The position numbers were made by a program, and so were the translations under genes. DNA of 5,152 nucleotides from Pseudomonadota bacterium (GTDB lineage: Bacteria; Pseudomonadota; Alphaproteobacteria; Ferrovibrionales; Ferrovibrionaceae), in assembly GCA_023434425.1 (NCBI GenBank), contig JAEYSS010000116.1, positions 1-5,152 of the forward strand, read 5' to 3'. This document shows, piece after piece, positions 1 through 5,152 of this stretch. The stretch's first letter is position 1. Every line of letters starts with the position of its first letter. The notes below the pieces were generated by a model. The model worked only from the letters and a program-made list of their open reading frames with translations, did no database searches and had not been told where the DNA came from.

Positions 1-409
1 CCTCCGCCAGCCGCGCCGCATCCAGCGCCCGCGGCCGGCCGGCGCGACGATCTGCCGGGCCGAGCTCGGCCAGGCCGGCGCGTTTGCGGAATTCGGAGCG
101 GAATTCGTGCGGCGTGCCCTGCACATCCCTGATCGGCACGTCGTCGCGCGCACCGAGATAGACATTCTCGATCCGCACGCCCTTCACCGTCTCGGCCCCC
201 GGCGGGTGTTCGGCGCCGACCTTGGCCTGCAGCGCATTGCGGAGCTTCGCCGAGGCCTTGGCCAGCCGCAGGATGCGGTTGAACATGCCCTTGCCATAGG
301 CGTCATGCGCCGCCGTCGCCAGCAGAACCAGATCGCCCTCGGCCTTGCGCAGCATCTCGCCGGCCAGCATGTGTTCCTCGAAATCGAAATGCTCTTTCCT
401 GGCGGTCAC
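1..409 (-). CDS. Unrecognised protein, 5' part only (runs off left edge)
   Basis: I do not recognise this family and assign no function. On the minus strand an open frame runs from a GTG at 409-407 to the window edge, giving 136 codons with no stop and mostly G/C third positions, as in the other genes here. The first TAA upstream in this frame lies just beyond the AT-rich intergenic block, and no ATG occurs between it and the GTG. The GTG has a GGGAAG-like element about 7 nt upstream. An alternative start is the in-frame ATG at codon 14, which has GAGGA close upstream. The visible protein begins VTARKEHFDF. It has a probably helical, charged-plus-hydrophobic N-terminal part (about residues 10-66), a middle segment around YLGARDD (84-90), and an Arg-rich stretch from about 104. 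No signal peptide or membrane segment is apparent. It is transcribed divergently from the asparagine synthetase gene. Coding status is fairly secure; the start and function are not. Confidence 0.6.
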   Translation of the reverse strand, partial: MTARKEHFDFEEHMLAGEMLRKAEGDLVLLATAAHDAYGKGMFNRILRLAKASAKLRNALQAKVGAEHPPGAETVKGVRIENVYLGARDDVPIRDVQGTPHEFRSEFRKRAGLAELGPADRRAGRPRALDAARLAE

Positions 410-430
410 GCGCGCTTCCCGGAATCGGTT

Positions 431-475
431 CTCTAAATTTAGGTGATCTGTTATTTTTAAGAGCGGAATTTAGAG
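431..475. repeat. Inverted/direct repeat pair in the divergent regulatory region
   Basis: CTCTAAATT at 431-439 is matched by its exact reverse complement AATTTAGAG at 467-475, giving 9-bp arms around a 27-nt spacer. The left element also contains the perfect 10-bp palindrome CTAAATTTAG at 433-442. Read as direct repeats, AATTTAG occurs at 436-442 and again at 467-473, 31 bp apart, close to three turns of the helix. Two related boxes on the same DNA face between divergent genes are typical of an operator bound cooperatively by a dimeric regulator. That role is inference, and I do not recognise the motif as belonging to a named regulator. Confidence 0.5.
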
Positions 476-487
476 GAATCAACCCGC

Positions 488-517
488 CTGGGCGGCCAGA
501 AAGGCCCGCGCGCCCAG
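488..517. other. GC-rich interrupted hairpin upstream of asnB
   Basis: CTGGGC at 488-493 can pair with GCCCAG at 512-517. Inside it, GGCC at 494-497 pairs with GGCC at 503-506 across an AGAAA loop, leaving five unpaired bases at 507-511. No T-run follows on either strand, so it does not resemble an intrinsic terminator. If asnB transcription starts in the AT-rich block just upstream, this would sit in its 5' leader. GC-rich DNA forms such stems by chance fairly often, so significance is uncertain. Confidence 0.3.
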
Positions 518-580
518 CTTTACCTGCCCGGCCGACTCCCCTAAACACAGGACAGCCCTCCCGACCGGATACGTTTTCCC

Positions 581-2524
581 ATGTGCGGCATTGCCGGCTT
601 CCTGACCTGGCGCGGAACCCCCGCCGATCTGCTGCAACGGCAGGTTAAGGCGATGACCGATGCGATCCGTTATCGCGGCCCCGATGCCGATACCAGCTGG
701 GTCGATGCCGGCGCCGGCCTGGCGCTGGGCCATCGACGCCTGGCCATCGTCGATCTGACGCCGACGGGCGCGCAGCCGATGCTGAGCGCCAACGAGCGGT
801 TCGTCATCTGCTACAACGGCGAGATCTTCAACGCCGCCGATGTGGCGCGCGATCTGCCCGGCATCAATTTCCGCGGCACGTCTGACACTGAAGTGTTGCT
901 GGAAGCCTGCGTCGCCTGGGGCGTGGAAAACGCCGTGTCGCGCTTCATCGGCATGTTCGCCTTTGCCTTGTGGGACCGCAAGGAGCGCAAAATCTGGCTG
1001 GTCCGCGACCGTCTCGGCATCAAGCCGGTCTACTGGACGAAACAGACGACCGCCAGCGGCCCGGCTTTGCTGTTCGGCTCGGAACTGAAGGCGCTGACCG
1101 CGTATCCGGACTGGCAGCCGAAACTGGATCGCACGGCTCTCGCCGGCTATCTGCGCTACGGCTATGTGCCGGCACCGCGCTCGATCTACGAGGGCGTGCA
1201 GAAGCTGCCGCCCGGCCATATTCTGCGCGTGGACGCGGACGGCACGGAAACGCTGACCTGCTTCTGGGATCTGCGGCAGATCGCGCGCGATGGCGTGCGC
1301 AACCGCGATACGCGGCCTGAGCCTGAGCAGCTGGAAGATCTGCACGCATTGCTGAAAGATGCCGTGCAGCGGCGCATGCTGGCCGATGTGCCGCTCGGCG
1401 CGTTCCTCTCGGGCGGTATCGATTCATCGACCGTCGTGGCGCTGATGCAGGCGCAGTCGACGCAGGCGGTCAAAACTTTCTCCATCGGCTTCCAGGACGA
1501 GGCCTTCAACGAGGCCGAGCATGCCCGCGCGGTGGCGAAGCATCTCGGCACCGACCATACCGAACTGGTGATCGATCCCGCCCATGCGCGCGACGTGATC
1601 CCCGATCTGCCCTTCATGTATGACGAGCCGTTTTCCGACTCGTCGCAGATCCCGACCCATCTCGTCTCCAAACTCGCCCGCGAGAAAGTCACCGTGTCGC
1701 TGTCCGGCGACGGCGGCGACGAAATCTTCGCCGGCTATGTGCGCTATCTCGGCATCGACCGGGTCTGGAACGCCGTCGGCTCTGTGCCGTCGCCCCTGCG
1801 CCGGCTTGGCGCCGGCGCGCTGCAGATGCTGTCGCCCGAGACCTGGGACACCCTGCTCAGCCCGGTGCCGGCGCGCCACAAGCCGAAATTCCTCGGCGAC
1901 AAGATCCACAAGGGCGCGGCGATCCTGGCCGAAGCGGATCCCGATGCGATGTATGCCGCGCTGGTGTCGCAATGGGATGGCGAGGCCCTCGTGAACCACG
2001 GCGTCACACGCCCGCCCGGCGATGCGTCGCTGCGCGACGATCTGCCGGAGACGATTGCGCGGCTGCGCTATCGCGACATGACCACCTATCTGCCCGACGA
2101 CATCCTGACCAAGGTGGACCGCGCCAGCATGGCGGTCGCTTTGGAAGCGCGTGTGCCGCTGCTGGATCACCGCGTGGTGGAATATGCCTGGACCCTGCCG
2201 CCGGATCGCCTGCTGCAGGGAAACCAGGGCAAGAAACTGCTGCGGCAGGTTCTTTATAAGTATGTGCCGCGCGAGATGGTCGAGCGGCCGAAGACCGGCT
2301 TCGGCATGCCGGTCGGCGACTGGCTGCGCGGGCCCTTGCGCGACTGGGCCGAAACGCTGCTGTCGGAAGCGAAGCTGCGCCAGGACGGGCTGATCGATCC
2401 GGGCCCGGTCAGGCTGCGCTGGCAGGAGCATCTGAGCGGCCGGCGCAACTGGCAGCACAGCCTGTGGACCGTGCTGATGTTCCAGGCCTGGCGTGCCCGC
2501 TGGAGCAGTGTGGCCTCGCTTTAA
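581..2524 (+). CDS. asnB: Asparagine synthetase (glutamine-hydrolysing), AsnB family
   Basis: This cytosolic enzyme hydrolyses glutamine and uses ATP to transfer the ammonia to an activated carboxylate, classically aspartate to asparagine. It has 647 residues. The N-terminal class II glutaminase domain (about 2-190) carries nucleophile Cys2, RGPD (32-35), HRRLAIVDL (51-59), YNGEI (78-82), SDTEV (101-105) and RDRLGIKP (142-149). The C-terminal synthetase domain (about 250-640) carries the ATP-pyrophosphatase P-loop LSGGIDSS (276-283), SLSGDGGDEIFAGY (373-386) and YLPDDILTKVDRAS (503-516). All key motifs are intact. The start is fixed because Cys must follow the initiator Met; the ribosome site is weak (only GGA about 11 nt upstream). 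It is longer than E. coli AsnB (about 554 residues) and closer in size to the Bacillus and polysaccharide-cluster AsnB paralogues, so an amidotransferase acting on another substrate is possible. No glycan gene is visible nearby, so asparagine synthesis is the default call. Confidence 0.95.
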   Translation: MCGIAGFLTWRGTPADLLQRQVKAMTDAIRYRGPDADTSWVDAGAGLALGHRRLAIVDLTPTGAQPMLSANERFVICYNGEIFNAADVARDLPGINFRGTSDTEVLLEACVAWGVENAVSRFIGMFAFALWDRKERKIWLVRDRLGIKPVYWTKQTTASGPALLFGSELKALTAYPDWQPKLDRTALAGYLRYGYVPAPRSIYEGVQKLPPGHILRVDADGTETLTCFWDLRQIARDGVRNRDTRPEPEQLEDLHALLKDAVQRRMLADVPLGAFLSGGIDSSTVVALMQAQSTQAVKTFSIGFQDEAFNEAEHARAVAKHLGTDHTELVIDPAHARDVIPDLPFMYDEPFSDSSQIPTHLVSKLAREKVTVSLSGDGGDEIFAGYVRYLGIDRVWNAVGSVPSPLRRLGAGALQMLSPETWDTLLSPVPARHKPKFLGDKIHKGAAILAEADPDAMYAALVSQWDGEALVNHGVTRPPGDASLRDDLPETIARLRYRDMTTYLPDDILTKVDRASMAVALEARVPLLDHRVVEYAWTLPPDRLLQGNQGKKLLRQVLYKYVPREMVERPKTGFGMPVGDWLRGPLRDWAETLLSEAKLRQDGLIDPGPVRLRWQEHLSGRRNWQHSLWTVLMFQAWRARWSSVASL

Positions 2525-2549
2525 ACCGGCTCGCCACAAACGGGAATTT

Positions 2550-2580
2550 CCCCAGCGGCAGAGGCACTTGCCCCAAGCGG
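2550..2580. repeat. Imperfect short direct repeat upstream of the etf promoter
   Basis: CCCCAGCGG at 2550-2558 recurs as CCCCAAGCGG at 2571-2580, about two helical turns apart. The copies differ by one inserted A, and the flanking bases are only loosely similar. Relative to the predicted transcription start near 2643 they lie at about -93 to -63, where an upstream-binding activator could act. This is weak evidence in GC-rich DNA. Confidence 0.3.
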
Positions 2581-2609
2581 TGGAACTCTCCGCTCGCCCG
2601 GACGGTTCG

Positions 2610-2636
2610 TTGACAGCCCCCGGGGCGGGTTATAGT
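2610..2636 (+). promoter_or_regulatory. Sigma-70-like promoter for etfB-etfA-hbd
   Basis: A perfect -35 hexamer TTGACA lies at 2610-2615 and a -10 hexamer TATAGT (5 of 6 matches to TATAAT) at 2631-2636. The 15-nt spacer is shorter than the usual 17, though some alphaproteobacterial housekeeping promoters have short spacers. Transcription would start near 2642-2644, giving a leader of about 80 nt before the etfB start. It is the best promoter match in the window and lies in the correct place and orientation for the operon downstream. Confidence 0.65.
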
Positions 2637-2648
2637 GTGCAGCGCGAA

Positions 2649-2706
2649 AAAGCTGGCGCCTGACTGATCCGGGCCGCCAAAATCCGTTTTCTCGCAGCTT
2701 TACTGC
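2649..2706 (+). other. Foldable 5' leader of the etf operon
   Basis: AAAGCTG at 2649-2655 can pair with CAGCTTT at 2695-2701 (7 bp), enclosing a stretch with minor stems such as AAAA/TTTT at 2679-2682 and 2687-2690. An alternative small hairpin pairs GCAG at 2694-2697 with CTGC at 2703-2706 around CTTTA. It uses the same bases as the right arm of the long stem, so the two folds exclude each other. The ribosome site (AGGG at 2715-2718) lies just 3' of both and is not obviously sequestered. It matches no riboswitch class I know. A regulatory role is speculative. Confidence 0.3.
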
Positions 2707-2722
2707 TAACAATCAGGGTTGC

Positions 2723-3478
2723 ATGTCCATGAAGGTACTGGTCGCGGTCAAGCGCGTGGTGGACTACAACGTCAAGATCCGCGTCAAGGCGGACAAGACG
2801 GGTGTCGATCTCGCCAACGTCAAGATGTCGATGAATCCCTTCGACGAAATCGCCGTCGAAGAGGCCGTGCGCCTGAAAGAGGCCGGCACGGCGACCGAGG
2901 TCATCGCCGTCTCCATCGGCCCGGCCCAGGCGCAGGAGACGCTGCGCACCGCGCTCGCCATGGGCGCCGACCGCGGCATTCTGGTGAAGACCGACGCCGA
3001 AGTGCAGCCGCTGGCGGTTGCCAAGATTCTCGCCAAGATCGCCGAGGCCGAACAGCCGCAGCTGGTGATCGTCGGCAAGCAGGCGATCGACGACGACAGC
3101 AACCAGACCGGCCAGATGATGGCCGCCCTGCTGGGCTGGCCGCAGGGGACGTTCGCGAACAAGCTGGCGCTCGCCGACGGCAAGACCACGGTGGTGCGTG
3201 AAGTCGACGGCGGCCTGGAGACGGTCGAACTCAAGCTGCCGGCGGTGGTGACCACCGACCTGCGCCTGAACGAACCGCGCTACGCCTCGCTGCCTAATAT
3301 CATGAAGGCGAAGAAGAAGCCGATCGACGAGAAGACGCCCGACGATTTCGGCGTCGACATCGCGCCGCGGCTGAAGACTCTCTCGGTCGAGGAGCCGCCC
3401 AAGCGCAAGGCCGGCATCAAGGTGCCGGATGTTGCGACCCTGGTGGACAAGCTGAAGACCGAAGCGGGAGTGATCTGA
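2723..3478 (+). CDS. etfB: Electron transfer flavoprotein beta subunit
   Basis: This is the small subunit of the soluble EtfAB heterodimer, which takes electrons from acyl-CoA and other flavoprotein dehydrogenases and delivers them to ETF:quinone oxidoreductase. The 251-residue length is typical. Visible family features are the N-terminal MKVLVAVKRVVDYN strand-loop, the AMP-binding segment GKQAIDDDSNQTGQ (118-131), the EtfB signature region from VVREVDGG to PAVVT (157-177), and the conserved RYASLPNIMKAKKK segment (186-199), which in human ETF-beta contains the dehydrogenase-recognition leucine. These look like canonical respiratory ETF rather than the FixA/bifurcating group; that is a judgement from sequence resemblance. 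Two starts are possible: ATG 2723 (MSMKV...) and ATG 2729 (MKV..., the usual family start). AGGG at 2715-2718 sits 4 nt before the first and 10 nt before the second, so it does not decide. It is first in the etfB-etfA-hbd operon. Confidence 0.96.
   Translation: MSMKVLVAVKRVVDYNVKIRVKADKTGVDLANVKMSMNPFDEIAVEEAVRLKEAGTATEVIAVSIGPAQAQETLRTALAMGADRGILVKTDAEVQPLAVAKILAKIAEAEQPQLVIVGKQAIDDDSNQTGQMMAALLGWPQGTFANKLALADGKTTVVREVDGGLETVELKLPAVVTTDLRLNEPRYASLPNIMKAKKKPIDEKTPDDFGVDIAPRLKTLSVEEPPKRKAGIKVPDVATLVDKLKTEAGVI
3466..3470 (+). promoter_or_regulatory. Ribosome binding site of etfA inside the end of etfB
   Basis: GGGAG lies 9 nt before the etfA ATG and within the last codons of etfB. The etfB stop (3476-3478) and the etfA start are separated by one base, an arrangement that favours translational coupling and equal production of the two subunits. 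Confidence 0.7.
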
Positions 3479-3479
3479 G

Positions 3480-4415
3480 ATGAGCGTCCTGGTTATTGCC
3501 GAACACGATAACGCCACGCTGAAGGGCGCGACGCTCAATGCCGTCACCGCTGCGAAAGCCATCGACGCCGATGTGCATGTGCTGGTGGCCGGCGCAGGCG
3601 CCGATGCGGCCGCCGCGAGCGCTGCCAAGGTCGCCGGTGTCGCCAAGGTGATCCATGTGGATGCCGCCCATTACGGCCATGGCCTGGCCGAACCTCTCGC
3701 GGTGCTGATTGCCGAACTGGGCAAGGGCTATGCGGCTATCGTGGCGCCGGAAACCACCTCGGGCAAGAATGTGATGCCGCGCGTCGCGGCTCTGCTGGAC
3801 GTGATGCAGATTTCCGGCGTTACGGAAGTGAAGTCGGCCGATACCTTTGTGCGTCCGATCTATGCCGGCAATGCCATGGCGACCGTGCAGTCGTCCGACC
3901 CGATCAAGGTCGTCACCGTGCGCACCACCGGTTTCGCTGCCGCCGCCGCTGACGGCGGTTCGGCCAGCGTCGAGAAGGGTAACCCCGCGGCCGATCCGGG
4001 CGTGTCGACCTTCATCGGCCAGGAGCTGCAGAAGTCGGACCGTCCGGAACTGACGGCCGCCAAGATCGTCATCTCGGGCGGTCGCGGCATGGGTTCGGGC
4101 GAGAATTTCAAGCTGATCGAGGCGGTCGCCGACAAGCTCGGTGCCGCCGTCGGCGCCAGCCGCGCAGCTGTGGACGCCGGCTTCGTGCCGAACGATTACC
4201 AGGTCGGCCAGACCGGCAAGATCGTGGCGCCGCAGCTTTATATCGCGGTCGGCATCTCGGGCGCGATCCAGCATCTCGCCGGCATGAAGGATTCCAAGGT
4301 GATCGTCGCCATCAACAAGGACGAGGAGGCGCCGATCTTCCAGGTCGCCGATTACGGCCTGGTCGGCGACCTGTTCAAGCTGCTGCCCGAACTAGAAGCG
4401 GCGCTGGCCAAGTAA
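3480..4415 (+). CDS. etfA: Electron transfer flavoprotein alpha subunit
   Basis: This is the FAD-carrying large subunit of EtfAB, cytosolic, partner of the etfB product just upstream. Its 311 residues are the normal length for this family. The N-terminal domain (about 1-185) begins MSVLVIAEHD and includes APETTSGKNVMPRVAA (89-104). The C-terminal FAD domain (about 190-311) shows GGRGMGSGENF (200-210), GASRAAVDAG (225-234) with the FAD-contacting Ser-Arg, QVGQTGK (241-247), and the EtfA signature from LYIAVGISGAIQH (253-265) through VIVAIN (274-279). The tail DYGLVGDLFKLLPEL (291-305) is also characteristic. All expected flavin-binding motifs are present and nothing appears truncated. The start follows the etfB stop by one base with a good ribosome site, and MSVLVIAEHD aligns with the family N-terminus. 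It lies 18 bp before the dehydrogenase gene, consistent with co-transcription. Confidence 0.97.
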   Translation: MSVLVIAEHDNATLKGATLNAVTAAKAIDADVHVLVAGAGADAAAASAAKVAGVAKVIHVDAAHYGHGLAEPLAVLIAELGKGYAAIVAPETTSGKNVMPRVAALLDVMQISGVTEVKSADTFVRPIYAGNAMATVQSSDPIKVVTVRTTGFAAAAADGGSASVEKGNPAADPGVSTFIGQELQKSDRPELTAAKIVISGGRGMGSGENFKLIEAVADKLGAAVGASRAAVDAGFVPNDYQVGQTGKIVAPQLYIAVGISGAIQHLAGMKDSKVIVAINKDEEAPIFQVADYGLVGDLFKLLPELEAALAK

Positions 4416-4433
4416 GCGGAGACGGTAGAGCGC

Positions 4434-5152
4434 ATGATCAAGACCATTGGGGTGATCGGCGCAGGACAGATGGGCAGCGGTATCGCCCATGTCTGCGCGC
4501 TGGCCGGCTACGATGTCGTGCTGCAGGACATCAACACGGCGCAGCTCGACAAGGCGCTGGAGGTCATCGGCGGCAACATGAACCGCCAGGTGGCACGCGG
4601 CAAGATCACCGAGGCCGACAAGGCCAAGGCGCTGACGCATATCCGCACCTCGAACGACATCCGCGCCTTCGCCGAGACCGATTTCGTGGTCGAAGCCGCC
4701 ACCGAAAACGAGGGCGTGAAGAAGAAGATCTTCGCCGATCTCTGCCCGGTGCTGAAAAAGGACGCGCTGCTCGCCACCAACACTTCGTCGATCTCGGTGA
4801 CGCGCCTGGCCTCCAGCACCGACCGGCCGGAAAAGTTCATGGGCATGCATTTCATGAACCCGGTGCCGGTGATGCAGCTGGTCGAGCTGATCCGCGGCAT
4901 CGCGACCGATGAAAACACCTTCCGGCAGGTGCGCGAACTGACCATCGCGCTGGGCAAGCAGCCGGCCAATTCGGAAGATTTCCCCGCCTTCATCGTCAAC
5001 CGCATCCTGCTGCCGATGATCAACGAGGCGATCTACACGCTGTATGAAGGCGTCGGATCTGTCGAAGCCATCGACACCGCCATGCGGCTGGGCGCCAACC
5101 ATCCGATGGGGCCGCTGCAGCTGGCCGACTTCATCGGGCTGGATACCTGCCT
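4434..5152 (+). CDS. hbdA: 3-hydroxyacyl-CoA (3-hydroxybutyryl-CoA) dehydrogenase, 5' part
   Basis: This enzyme catalyses the reversible NAD-linked oxidation of (S)-3-hydroxyacyl-CoA to 3-ketoacyl-CoA in the cytosol, in beta-oxidation or C4-acid metabolism. 239 codons are visible; the single-domain family has about 290 residues, so roughly 50 lie beyond the window and the truncation is only the edge. The Rossmann motif GAGQMG (9-14) and Asp32 at the end of the second strand indicate NAD rather than NADP. The catalytic set is complete: Ser118 in NTSS, His139 in GMHFMNP, Glu151 in LVEL and Asn189 in FIVNR, all offset by 19 from the human mitochondrial enzyme's Ser137, His158, Glu170 and Asn208. 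The substrate-domain signature spans about 182-205. The ATG matches the family N-terminus (MIKTIGVIGAG); the ribosome site is weak, GGAG at 4418-4421 being 12 nt away. It is third in the etf operon. The short single-domain form favours short-chain substrates, but chain length cannot be read from sequence. Confidence 0.95.
   Translation, partial: MIKTIGVIGAGQMGSGIAHVCALAGYDVVLQDINTAQLDKALEVIGGNMNRQVARGKITEADKAKALTHIRTSNDIRAFAETDFVVEAATENEGVKKKIFADLCPVLKKDALLATNTSSISVTRLASSTDRPEKFMGMHFMNPVPVMQLVELIRGIATDENTFRQVRELTIALGKQPANSEDFPAFIVNRILLPMINEAIYTLYEGVGSVEAIDTAMRLGANHPMGPLQLADFIGLDTC

Larger units (their letters stand above)
410..580. promoter_or_regulatory. Divergent intergenic region with AT-rich core
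   Basis: This 171-bp gap separates two divergently transcribed genes, so it must hold the promoters for both unless the starts differ from those chosen. Positions about 430-478 are strikingly AT-rich against a GC-rich background, which is what a promoter or operator core would look like. Weak -10-like hexamers are present, for example TATTTT at 452-457 on the plus strand and TAAATT on the minus strand within 434-441, but I see no convincing matching -35 element for either. The remainder, about 480-580, is GC-rich and contains a hairpin-capable segment. No small gene is supported here. The exact promoters are not resolved by eye. Confidence 0.5.
2525..2722. other. Intergenic region between asnB and etfB
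   Basis: This 198-bp gap contains no supportable gene. From left to right it holds a small GGGAATTTCCC dyad (2542-2552), an imperfect direct repeat CCCCAGCGG / CCCCAAGCGG (2550-2558 and 2571-2580), a strong promoter candidate (2610-2636) and a foldable leader (about 2643-2722). I found no stem followed by a T-tract, so no intrinsic terminator for asnB can be called. A short AGCGG/CCGCT stem at 2576-2580 and 2590-2594 is too weak and lacks the tract. asnB may end by Rho-dependent termination, or read through. Confidence 0.7.

Noticed and set aside
107..436. Plus-strand 109-codon frame within the left-edge region.
   Set aside because: The minus-strand frame there is open from 409 to the edge, with better codon use and a plausible ribosome site. 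The plus-strand frame ends inside the AT-rich regulatory block and has no ribosome site that I see.
488..517. Hairpin considered as an intrinsic terminator.
   Set aside because: No T-run follows the stem on either strand, and it lies between divergent starts where no transcript should end.
479..1345. Long antisense open frame (288 codons) opposite the first half of asnB, ending in a coding-looking segment before 479.
   Set aside because: It lies almost wholly opposite a gene with every catalytic motif intact. Long antisense frames are expected in GC-rich genes with G/C-ending codons. Its protein has no recognisable domain.
1424..2539. 371-codon antisense frame opposite the second half of asnB.
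   Set aside because: It is a shadow of asnB codon bias, rich in His, Arg, Gln and Gly, with no domain and no promoter or ribosome site of its own.
2576..2594. AGCGG/CCGCT stem considered as the asnB terminator.
   Set aside because: It has only 5 bp with a 9-nt loop and no downstream T-tract.
2630..3646. 338-codon antisense frame covering etfB and its leader.
   Set aside because: It is opposite a certain etfB and shows the His/Arg/Gly/Leu-rich composition typical of shadow frames.
3417..4274. 285-codon antisense frame opposite etfA.
   Set aside because: It is opposite a certain etfA, with shadow composition and no motif.
2723..4415. Possibility that the ETF pair is an electron-bifurcating FixAB/Bcd-type system.
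   Set aside because: The beta-subunit recognition segment and AMP-binding segment resemble mitochondrial-type ETF, and no fixCX-like, ferredoxin or acyl-CoA dehydrogenase gene is visible alongside.
4392..5102. 236-codon antisense frame opposite the hydroxyacyl-CoA dehydrogenase gene.
   Set aside because: The plus-strand gene has a complete catalytic residue set, so the antisense frame is a by-product.

Overview
The window is GC-rich chromosomal DNA, apparently low-to-mid 60s % GC by eye, with strongly G/C-ending codons. The closest recognisable relatives suggest an alphaproteobacterium, possibly Rhodospirillales-like. That placement is inferred from gene order and protein similarity recalled from the families, not from a search. 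No mobile element, CRISPR array, tRNA or rRNA is visible. Nothing here looks like a new multi-gene system; this is ordinary core and housekeeping DNA with a few regulatory details worth checking.

Layout. (1) Positions 409 down to 1, minus strand: the 5' part of an unrecognised gene that runs off the left edge. (2) Positions 410-580: the divergent intergenic region, with a conspicuous AT-rich block at about 430-478 carrying repeated AATTTAG boxes, then a GC-rich hairpin-forming stretch before the next gene. (3) Positions 581-2524, plus strand: a complete glutamine-hydrolysing asparagine synthetase / AsnB-type amidotransferase of 647 residues. (4) Positions 2525-2722: an intergenic region with an imperfect direct repeat, the best sigma-70-like promoter in the window (TTGACA and TATAGT, 15-nt spacer), and a leader of about 80 nt that can fold. 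(5) Positions 2723-4415: etfB and etfA, one base apart. (6) Position 4434 to the right edge: the first ~239 codons of a 3-hydroxyacyl-CoA (3-hydroxybutyryl-CoA) dehydrogenase gene.

How the genes work together. etfB, etfA and the dehydrogenase gene form a compact co-directional operon. The dehydrogenase takes the NAD+-linked oxidation of 3-hydroxyacyl-CoA. The EtfAB heterodimer accepts electrons from FAD acyl-CoA dehydrogenases and other flavoprotein dehydrogenases, and normally passes them through ETF:quinone oxidoreductase to the respiratory quinone pool. Together they fit short-chain acyl-CoA and fatty-acid oxidation or C4 (hydroxybutyrate/butyrate) metabolism. The asparagine synthetase gene is separated from them by about 200 bp containing its own promoter candidate, so it is probably a separate transcription unit with no demonstrated functional link to the operon.
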